The notes under the pieces are model-generated. The model was not told the origin of the DNA. It made no database searches and saw only the letters and a list, made by a program, of their open reading frames with translations. A program made the position numbers and the translations under genes. From positions 1-27,883 of the IMG/VR virus record IMGVR_UViG_3300046087_000036: a DNA stretch of 27,883 nt; one strand, written 5' to 3'. Positions 21,938 through 27,883 of the stretch are shown here, piece after piece (positions within the stretch are counted from its first letter, which is position 1; the number at the start of each line of letters is the position of its first letter). The DNA comes from a virus.

Positions 21938-24072
21938 AAATTAAACGATTAGAAATCTACAATTACGGTCCCTTCAAAGGTGAAAACGTAATTGAGTTTC
22001 CAGATAACGACTTTTCTATCTATTTTATTCAAGGCACCTACGATGGTGATCCTGCGAAGAGTAATAGAGCGGGTAAGTCAAGCTTTGTAGAATGTATCCG
22101 CTACTTGCTATTTGGAGACGTTAGAGCTAAGAAAGAAATTAATCTTATCCATACTGGACAGGATAAGATGTACATTAAAGGTATTGTTAATCTTAAAGGT
22201 ATAGATGTTACAATTACACGTGGACGTACTTCAGAGAATAAGCCTATCTTTGATATTGAAGGCACCAAAGAGATTTTAAAATCAGCCAAAGAAAAAGAGT
22301 TACAAGACCTACTAGGATACACTTGTGAAGACTTTGTTGCTACTAACTGTATTAAACAGGGAGATATCAGTGGATTCATGCTCCTTGGACCAGCTGAGAG
22401 AAAGAAAGTCATTCTTGGATGGTTTAATCTGGAAAAGTGGAAAACCTATGAAGAAAAGGCTAAAGCTAGATACAATTCTTTAGGCAAAGAGATAGAGACT
22501 TTAAATACCTCTAGAAGTACACTAGAGGTTCAATTGCATCAAATTAGTATTGCCGATCTTTCTTTATTGAAGGGAGCAATTGAATCCACTCAAAAATCAT
22601 TAGATGAAGTTAATAATCAGATAGCAGATAAAAAAGCTGAACTTAAGAACTATTCTAATCTAGAAGATACTAAGCAGAAATTACAAGGTCTACAGAGTCA
22701 GTTTAATTTTACTGAAGTTCAGCTACAAACAACTTATGGTAAGGTGTCACTGTTAACTAGTGATATTAAGACTGCCCAGAATAATATTAATACTTCCAAC
22801 GATCTAGAAAAGACTTTAGGGGATTCTAATGAGATTTCAAAGAAGCTAGAAGAGCTTCAAGGGATTAAACAGCCTTTACAGTCAGAAGTTGCAGTTGTAG
22901 ATAGTCAGATAGGTGATAAACAGAGATTGCACAAAACTCTATGTTCTTTCTCTGGAGTATGTCCTATTGATTCTAAGACATGTGACAAGGGTAAAAGAAT
23001 CCCAGACTACGCTACTCAGATAGAAAACGAAATTAAGGCTCTACAGGCACAGAAGATTGAGAATACGGAGAAGCTAGTACGTTTAAACAACGTCCATGGT
23101 CAATTTCAGCAATTACTTAATAATATTGCCTTAGATAAGAATAGAATTGCTCAGCTACGTAGAGTTGACCCTACCCTATTAGAAGATTCAATGGCTTCAG
23201 CTAAGGAATTACTTGATAATTTATTAAAGACTAAAGAAGATATTACAAAGCAGATAGAAGAGTTATCTGGTAAGGTTAAAGAAGATCAATATGGAGTTAT
23301 TCGTTCTCAGCTTAGTGCACTAGAGAACGAAAGAAACATAAGACTACATAAATACAACGAGAGTGTATCGGCTCTCGCACGGGCAGAGCAAGATATTACA
23401 AATTCAGATGCTTTAAAAGCACAGATAATACAGAAGCAAACTAAGCTTATAGAGCTACAAGAAGAATATTACAGAATGATGTATGTGTGCTCCCTTTTAA
23501 ATAAGGATGGAATACCTTCTCTGTTGATTGAGAATTCAATATCTGAAGTAGAAGACTTTGCTAACGTAATCTTAGACTCTATCTCTCCCGGTTTTAAATT
23601 AGAGTTTACTACCTTTAAAGAATTAACTTCAAAAGAGACACACTGTACAGTATGTGGTAATCCATTTGGCTCAGAAGCTATTTGTCAGAAGTGTCGGTAT
23701 GGTAGACGCAGTAATAAGATAAAAGAAGAGATTGATTTGAAGGTAATGACTAGTTCATTACAGGAACTAGAGTTTGAATTAGACTCTGGCGGTGGTCAAG
23801 TGCTTATTTCTCTCGCTCTTCGCCTAGCTCTATCTAAACTACTTTCAAAGAACTTTAATAGTAATGGTATATTAATTCTAGATGAAGTATTTGGCTCACT
23901 AGACGAACCAAACCGTAATCTAGTTTCTAGATTATTATTTAATCGTATGAAAGACATAATGAATGTAAGTCAAGTATTTGTTATTACTCACTGTAGCCTT
24001 AACGAATCCTCATATAATAGAATTATGATTAAAAGATTTGATGGATTTTCTAAAATTCACCTTGAAAAATAA
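21934..24072 (+). CDS. SbcC/Rad50/gp46-like ATPase subunit
   Basis: A 712-residue SMC-type ATPase, partner of the SbcD-like nuclease. Walker A reads SNRAGKSSF (near 46-54), with a typical FxxCIRYLLFGD helix after it. Residues about 180-540 are coiled coil. Near the middle (about 337-351) the usual CxxC zinc hook is replaced by C-x5-C-x6-C (CSFSGVCPIDSKTC). The ABC signature is LDSGGGQVLISLALR (near 620) and Walker B with D-loop is ILILDEVFGSLDEPNRN (near 647). An extra CTVCGNPFGSEAICQKC zinc ribbon sits near 572-588, just before the signature region. ATP-driven opening of DNA ends for the nuclease is the expected role. It starts by ATGA overlap and ends in front of promoter C. Confidence 0.85.
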   Translation: MKIKRLEIYNYGPFKGENVIEFPDNDFSIYFIQGTYDGDPAKSNRAGKSSFVECIRYLLFGDVRAKKEINLIHTGQDKMYIKGIVNLKGIDVTITRGRTSENKPIFDIEGTKEILKSAKEKELQDLLGYTCEDFVATNCIKQGDISGFMLLGPAERKKVILGWFNLEKWKTYEEKAKARYNSLGKEIETLNTSRSTLEVQLHQISIADLSLLKGAIESTQKSLDEVNNQIADKKAELKNYSNLEDTKQKLQGLQSQFNFTEVQLQTTYGKVSLLTSDIKTAQNNINTSNDLEKTLGDSNEISKKLEELQGIKQPLQSEVAVVDSQIGDKQRLHKTLCSFSGVCPIDSKTCDKGKRIPDYATQIENEIKALQAQKIENTEKLVRLNNVHGQFQQLLNNIALDKNRIAQLRRVDPTLLEDSMASAKELLDNLLKTKEDITKQIEELSGKVKEDQYGVIRSQLSALENERNIRLHKYNESVSALARAEQDITNSDALKAQIIQKQTKLIELQEEYYRMMYVCSLLNKDGIPSLLIENSISEVEDFANVILDSISPGFKLEFTTFKELTSKETHCTVCGNPFGSEAICQKCRYGRRSNKIKEEIDLKVMTSSLQELEFELDSGGGQVLISLALRLALSKLLSKNFNSNGILILDEVFGSLDEPNRNLVSRLLFNRMKDIMNVSQVFVITHCSLNESSYNRIMIKRFDGFSKIHLEK

Positions 24073-24089
24073 GTCGAAACTGTTATAAT
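24062..24089 (+). promoter_or_regulatory. Promoter C (sigma-70-like, extended -10)
   Basis: The -35 is TTGAAA (24062-24067, inside the end of the SbcC-like gene), the spacer is 16 bases and the -10 is TATAAT (24084-24089) preceded by TGT. The six fixed spacer positions match promoters A and B. Only six bases separate the -10 from the ATG at 24096, so transcription should begin on or beside the start codon and leave no room for a Shine-Dalgarno. Confidence 0.8.
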
Positions 24090-24095
24090 ACAAAC

Positions 24096-24524
24096 ATGTT
24101 AGACCAATACAAAATCGTAGACCTACCTAAAGTCGCTAAAGCCATACACTTAGGCGAACTAGCTCAAATAAATCCCAGTCTATTCGTGGTGGAAGTTGAC
24201 GCTAATAGTCCTGATGATTTAGCGGACATGGTTGACTTGTTCGGATCGTTACAGACTGACCACTATTTTGTAGTGGTTAACAAGGGTGTCAATATTAAAG
24301 AAGTAGTAGAAAAGGCCAGAGAGTATTGGGCTGAAGAAGAACGTCCAATCAAAATTATAGAAGATGGTGGTCCAAAGGATACCACTACAGGTAAATATAT
24401 TAAAGTTACTCAATTAAAGCCTTTAGATGCAGTGACAGAAGAAGAACTACCACAGTATGGTGAACGAAAAGAAGAGGTTTGGGATGCAGAGTATAGAACT
24501 TATAACGAATCCAGACCCAAGTAA
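24096..24524 (+). CDS. Unknown acidic protein, probably from a leaderless message
   Basis: A 142-residue acidic protein that I do not recognise. It has alternating strands and helices (LFVVEVDANSPDDLADMVDLFG, HYFVVVNKGVNIKEVVEKA), compatible with a small alpha/beta fold, and a charged C-terminus that may be disordered. There are no Cys, no membrane segment and no catalytic motif. The ATG lies six bases after the promoter C -10 element and no Shine-Dalgarno is present between them, so start recognition must be on a 5'-terminal AUG. It is the first gene of the third operon and overlaps the next gene by 41 bases. Confidence 0.7.
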   Translation: MLDQYKIVDLPKVAKAIHLGELAQINPSLFVVEVDANSPDDLADMVDLFGSLQTDHYFVVVNKGVNIKEVVEKAREYWAEEERPIKIIEDGGPKDTTTGKYIKVTQLKPLDAVTEEELPQYGERKEEVWDAEYRTYNESRPK

Positions 24525-24699
24525 GAACTATGTTGAGATTGATCCAGATTTTGAAGGTGTTATTTTAGTTAAGAAGTCTAAAATTTCCGTTATTCCATAT
24601 TCTGAATTTAGTGAAGAGTTTAAAGCTATGAATGAAATCATTAACCATGGCGTAGAAATTAAAAAGACAAATGGCGAAACGCTTCAACAGCAGAGCTAA
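24484..24699 (+). CDS. Small unknown protein nested between overlapping genes
   Basis: A 71-residue protein of unknown function. It overlaps the preceding gene by 41 bases and the following gene by 29. Start choice: the in-frame ATG at 24457 has only weak upstream pairing, while the ATG at 24484 has AAGAGG (24472-24477) six bases before it, so 24484 is preferred. The protein has strands (YVEIDPDFEGVILVKKSKISVIPY, residues about 15-38), a helix with acidic residues and a Gln-rich end. The continuous open frame and good ribosome binding site argue that it is real, but the length is small and both ends overlap other genes. Confidence 0.6.
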   Translation: MQSIELITNPDPSKNYVEIDPDFEGVILVKKSKISVIPYSEFSEEFKAMNEIINHGVEIKKTNGETLQQQS

Positions 24700-25330
24700 A
24701 GGTAACGGCTTTGAACTTAAGATTTCTAAAATATTAACAGAAGCATGGAAAACTAAATTCGTTAGGACACCCAACTCCGGTGCCTTTAAGAACTTAGCTC
24801 CCTCAGATATCATTCCAGAAAATAATGCTGACTGGCTTACGATGCCTTATTTCATCGAATGTAAAGCCCGTCAAGGGTGGCATTTAGAACAAATGATTTC
24901 TAGTAAGTCTTCTTGTCCTGTATTAGATTGGTATTTTGAAGAAGAAGAGAAGCAAGTTAAATCACGCGGTGATAAATTTTACGACAAGTGTATGCTTCTT
25001 ATTTTTACGAAGAATCATGATGATTACTATGTCATGTATCGTGGAGATGTAGAAGTAGTAAAGGCTGACGGTACTTATCTTAGTAAAAGCTTAACTTGGA
25101 CTCCAGAAGAAGACTCTATTGTGGGATTTACTTTTTCCTATAAAAAAGAAATAGGGGAAGATACAGAAATTCATCATTTTAGAATTTTAACTCTTAAAGA
25201 CTTTTTAGAACATACATATTTTGATGCAGACAAAGAACGTTATAAGGAATGGTTGGAAAAGAAATTAGAATTAAGTAAACTAGGTAATGGTAACTCTTGC
25301 GAAGAACATGGTGGATCAGATTATGCCTAA
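24671..25330 (+). CDS. Holliday-junction-resolvase-like PD-(D/E)XK nuclease
   Basis: A 219-residue nuclease candidate. The N-terminal part follows the Hjc/RecB-like plan: GNGFELKISKIL (Glu on helix 1, near residue 15), RTPNSGAFKN, a metal-binding Asp in PSDIIP (near 46), and the catalytic FIECKA (Glu-x-Lys, near 63) followed by WHLEQM. This E...D...ExK spacing is that of archaeal-type resolvases and related phage nucleases. Residues 85-219 form an extra domain with an acidic helix and beta strands. It would cut branched DNA before packaging or during recombination. The ATG lies inside the preceding gene and lacks a clear Shine-Dalgarno; its stop overlaps the glycosyltransferase start by eight bases. 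Confidence 0.7.
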   Translation: MAKRFNSRAKGNGFELKISKILTEAWKTKFVRTPNSGAFKNLAPSDIIPENNADWLTMPYFIECKARQGWHLEQMISSKSSCPVLDWYFEEEEKQVKSRGDKFYDKCMLLIFTKNHDDYYVMYRGDVEVVKADGTYLSKSLTWTPEEDSIVGFTFSYKKEIGEDTEIHHFRILTLKDFLEHTYFDADKERYKEWLEKKLELSKLGNGNSCEEHGGSDYA

Positions 25331-26531
25331 AGTATTATGGATTTCAGACAGTCCCAGAATTCGTCATGTAGGACAGAGTGTTGTAACCAGAGCAGTCCTT
25401 TCCAGACTTCAAGGAATGGGATATAATGTAGAAGCTCTAGGATTCCTAGACTCTAAGATTAGACCAGAAGACAAAGTAGAAGTTCCATATAATGTAATTG
25501 ATTGTCACCGTGGTGAGATGCATGATGTAAAAAGGATGGTAGAGTATATTACTGCTTCCGATCCTGAAGTAGTAATAATGTCACATGATCCATGGGTTTT
25601 ACCTGTAATTCCTCAGCTACGTCAGATGTTCCCCAAGAAGAGATTTATCGGATATCTTACCTTAGATGGTGCACCATGTTATTACGCTTGGCGTAATATT
25701 ATGAAGGGTTATCATAAGGTTGTTTCTCCAACACGATTTGGAAAGAGTACAGTTAATCAGCGTTGGGCAGATGTAGATATTGATGTTGCTCCTTATGGTG
25801 TCGATCATGCACAGTTTCATCTACCACAACAGGGTAAACCAAAACTAAAAGAAGATATTTCTGACAGAAATCATCATCTCGGTGAATTTGGCTCCCTTCG
25901 TAATAAGTTTGTTGGTCTTTATATTGGTGCTAATCAAGACCGTAAGAATTTAGGTGTCATTCATGAAGCATGGCGTGAGTTTGAAAAGGGTAAAGAAGAT
26001 CATGTAGTATTAATGATGTTCGTACATTCAGCTTCACTCACTGAAGAGGCTGGAGCTTATGATCTTGTAGTCTTTACCCAAGATACACAGACAATGCGGA
26101 TTATTAATGCTCCACAACCTGATGATATTATCGGGATGTATACAGCAGCAGCAGACATATTGGTACATCCTAGTGCAGGAGAGGGCTGGGGACTAACAGT
26201 TTCCAACGCTATGGCCTGTGGGACCGTCCCTGTCATTCTTCCTTATGCTGGCGTAACTGATTTCTGTACTCCTGAGAATTCATATGGTGCTCCCTTTATT
26301 GAGCATGTAGGTGGATTCCATGTGCACAGAGCAATCACTACAGCGGATGGTCTCTGCGATACGCTAAATCATGCCTACGCTAATCCTAATGATCGAGTAG
26401 CTAAGGCATATAGAGCAATTGAGACTGCTCAAGGATTAAACTGGGATATTACTGCCCAAATTCTAGACAAGAATATTAAAGAAGTATTGGCTATGCCAGA
26501 TAATGGTATCTTCTTCTCAAAGGTGTGTTAA
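25323..26531 (+). CDS. Glycosyltransferase, GT4-like
   Basis: A 402-residue GT-B type glycosyltransferase. The N-terminus MPKVLWISDSPRIRHVGQS is the usual opening strand and Gly-rich loop, so the ATG at 25323 is preferred over 25287 and 25308, which add residues with no family match; GGTGGA lies eight bases upstream. The C-terminal domain has LYIGANQDRKNL (near 200) and the donor-binding E-x7-E region HPSAGEGWGLTVSNAMACG (near 281-299), typical of retaining GT4 enzymes. It would transfer a nucleotide-activated sugar, in the cytoplasm, to a protein, DNA base or glycan. The acceptor cannot be read from the sequence. Its stop shares a base with the Gmd-like gene (TAATG), and a GDP-sugar donor is therefore plausible. 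Confidence 0.75.
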   Translation: MPKVLWISDSPRIRHVGQSVVTRAVLSRLQGMGYNVEALGFLDSKIRPEDKVEVPYNVIDCHRGEMHDVKRMVEYITASDPEVVIMSHDPWVLPVIPQLRQMFPKKRFIGYLTLDGAPCYYAWRNIMKGYHKVVSPTRFGKSTVNQRWADVDIDVAPYGVDHAQFHLPQQGKPKLKEDISDRNHHLGEFGSLRNKFVGLYIGANQDRKNLGVIHEAWREFEKGKEDHVVLMMFVHSASLTEEAGAYDLVVFTQDTQTMRIINAPQPDDIIGMYTAAADILVHPSAGEGWGLTVSNAMACGTVPVILPYAGVTDFCTPENSYGAPFIEHVGGFHVHRAITTADGLCDTLNHAYANPNDRVAKAYRAIETAQGLNWDITAQILDKNIKEVLAMPDNGIFFSKVC

Positions 26532-27799
26532 TGTCTACAAAGTACATAAACAGTAAGAAGGAAGCAACAGAATTGAATACTTTATGCGCTGATGTTGGAA
26601 ATAATGTTCGTAGTCCAAGAGCATTTGTAACAGGTGTCAGTGGACAAGTAGCTTCCTACCTAGTTGAATATCTTCTAGAAAAGGGCTATGAAGTAGTAGG
26701 TCTGAATAGAAGAAAGTCGGTAGACAATTTATCTAACCTAGCCTACATTAAAAGTGATAAATTCTCCTTAGTTGAAGGGGATTTGACCGATGCAGTATTC
26801 ATTAACAATTACTTCTGTAAAAATAAGTTTGATGAATTGTACAATCTAGCAGCGCAGAGTCACGTACATACTAGTTTTGAACAGCCACAATTGACATTTG
26901 AAGTGAACACTATAGGAACCCTCAACCTTCTGGAAGCTATTAGAAATCATATGCCAGAATGTAGAGCGTACTTCGCTTCAACTTCAGAAATGTATGGAAG
27001 TTCAAAACCACCACAGAATTTAGACACTACTTTTCATCCACGTTCTCCTTATGGGTGTGCTAAATTAGCTGCCCACTGGCTTGTAGACGTATATCGTGAT
27101 TCTTATAAGCTTGACGTTGCTTGTGGAGTCATGTTTAACACAGAGTCCCCTAGACGTGGCGATAATTTCGTTACTAAGAAGATTGTTAACTACATTAATA
27201 AATATAGAGAAGCATGTCTTTCTAATACTTGGGAGAAAGTTCCCTCTCTAGAATTAGGTAATTTAGATGCTAAGCGTGATTGGTCTCATGTTAAGGACTC
27301 AGTAGAAGCTATTTATAGAATTTGTAATCAAAGAGATTATTTTACGATTACGTGGGGACATGAAATTGATCTTAATATAAAGTTTGATAAGTTTAGTCAT
27401 GAAGGTATAGATAGAAAAGTTATCACGGCAGGAACACAGGAAAAGCCAGCAACAGCAAAAGAAATTGCTGATTTGCAAGAACAGTTATCTAGACCAATGA
27501 AGTATAAAGATTACACTTTTGGTTCGGGAAAGGCTTACTCAGTAAGAGAGTTTTTGAAAAGTGCACTAGAGTTTGCTTTTCATTCTAAGAATAGATTTGA
27601 ATTTGTAGATTCTGGGTTACAAGAAAGAGTAGTTGATCTTCACACTGGTCGAGAAATTGTAGTTATCAGTCCTAAATTCTTCAGACCAGCAGAAGTAGAT
27701 TATCTTTTAGCGGATAGTACAGTAATTAAGCAGGAATTAGGTTGGGAACCCAAAATTAGTTTTGACGATCTTGTTGCGGATATGTTTCTAGGTAAATAA
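26531..27799 (+). CDS. gmd: GDP-mannose 4,6-dehydratase-like enzyme
   Basis: A 422-residue short-chain dehydrogenase/reductase that would convert GDP-mannose to GDP-4-keto-6-deoxymannose, the precursor of fucose and rhamnose sugars. Signatures: VTGVSGQVASYL (NADP-binding, near 32-43), NLAAQSHVHTSFEQP, STSEMYGSS (near 149), the catalytic YGCAK (Tyr/Lys near 174-178), FNTESPRRGDNFVTKKI and, near the end, FRPAEVDYLLADST and LGWEPK. Bacterial Gmd has about 370 residues; this protein has a 30-residue N-terminal extension and an insertion of about 55 residues (bases about 27341-27505) before YTFGSGKAYSVREF. The start is ATG 26531 (AAGGTG six bases upstream, overlapping the previous stop), not GTG 26525. 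Confidence 0.85.
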   Translation: MSTKYINSKKEATELNTLCADVGNNVRSPRAFVTGVSGQVASYLVEYLLEKGYEVVGLNRRKSVDNLSNLAYIKSDKFSLVEGDLTDAVFINNYFCKNKFDELYNLAAQSHVHTSFEQPQLTFEVNTIGTLNLLEAIRNHMPECRAYFASTSEMYGSSKPPQNLDTTFHPRSPYGCAKLAAHWLVDVYRDSYKLDVACGVMFNTESPRRGDNFVTKKIVNYINKYREACLSNTWEKVPSLELGNLDAKRDWSHVKDSVEAIYRICNQRDYFTITWGHEIDLNIKFDKFSHEGIDRKVITAGTQEKPATAKEIADLQEQLSRPMKYKDYTFGSGKAYSVREFLKSALEFAFHSKNRFEFVDSGLQERVVDLHTGREIVVISPKFFRPAEVDYLLADSTVIKQELGWEPKISFDDLVADMFLGK

Positions 27800-27810
27800 A
27801 GGGATAAAAA

Positions 27811-27883
27811 ATGAATCTAACGTTATTCGGACCTTTTCGCGGTCTCACTGGGTATGATTCCTTAGTTCGTACTTATATTGAGG
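27811..27883 (+). CDS. 5' end of a further gene, possibly a glycosyltransferase
   Basis: The frame opens at ATG 27811 with AAGGGA just upstream and runs off the window. The 24 visible residues (MNLTLFGPFRGLTGYDSLVR, then TYIE) resemble the opening strand and Gly loop of GT-B glycosyltransferases. This suits its place after the GT4-like and Gmd-like genes, but too little is visible for a firm call. Confidence 0.5.
   Translation, partial: MNLTLFGPFRGLTGYDSLVRTYIE

Noticed and set aside
22142-22169. 9-bp stem with a 10-base loop in the SbcC-like gene
   Set aside because: Chance level for this length; no neighbouring start, stop or T-run.
22101-22412. 103-codon open frame on the minus strand
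   Set aside because: Lies opposite the well-supported SbcC-like gene, has no ribosome binding site or family features; the other minus-strand open frames are rejected for the same reasons.
1-27883. tRNA genes, CRISPR arrays and insertion sequences
   Set aside because: No intergenic space longer than about 45 bases exists, and no regular repeats, terminal inverted repeats or transposase motifs were seen.

Overview
The window is a gap-free stretch of a tailed, double-stranded DNA bacteriophage genome (or prophage). It is AT-rich, every supported gene lies on the + strand, and most neighbours overlap by 1-8 bases or sit within a few bases. The gene content (tail proteins, then a self-contained replication and recombination set, then nucleotide-sugar genes) is that of a large lytic-type phage that brings its own replisome. 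The host cannot be named. The promoters look like bacterial sigma-70 sites with an extended -10, and the pentamer CCWGG is missing from the whole window, which suggests hosts carrying an enzyme with that specificity.

Layout. 1-448: 3' part of an HNH/AP2 homing-type endonuclease. 460-1365: three small proteins, the first holin-like and the third a signal-peptide or lipoprotein candidate; this could be a lysis cassette, but no endolysin is visible. 1365-9602: virion genes, namely an unknown protein, a large tail/baseplate hub-like protein, and two related fibre-like proteins flanking a small protein with a P-domain-like fold. 9604-17072: promoter A followed by a SNF2-type helicase, a DnaB-like helicase, a zinc-finger/TOPRIM primase, a small Cys-cluster protein and a uracil-DNA-glycosylase/DNA polymerase I fusion. 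17069-24072: promoter B followed by an unknown protein, an ssDNA-binding protein with a Gln-rich tail, a coiled-coil protein, a short RecA-like recombinase, a PD-(D/E)XK-like nuclease, and an SbcD-like/P-loop kinase/SbcC-like trio. 24062-27883: promoter C followed by two small unknowns, a resolvase-like nuclease, a glycosyltransferase, a GDP-mannose 4,6-dehydratase and the start of another gene.

How it works together. The A operon supplies fork movement, priming and synthesis. The B operon supplies ssDNA coating, strand exchange and end processing, comparable in content to the T4 gp32/UvsX/gp46-gp47 set. The C operon adds a nuclease and enzymes that would make and transfer a GDP-mannose-derived sugar.

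Most interesting points: three promoters of one design (same 16-bp spacer, six fixed spacer positions), two of which place the predicted transcription start on the start codon, so the messages would be leaderless; a 12-bp hairpin that would bring a distant Shine-Dalgarno next to its start codon; a 16-bp stem inside the coiled-coil gene; complete absence of CCWGG; the UDG-PolA fusion; and a kinase gene inserted between the two Mre11/Rad50-like subunits.
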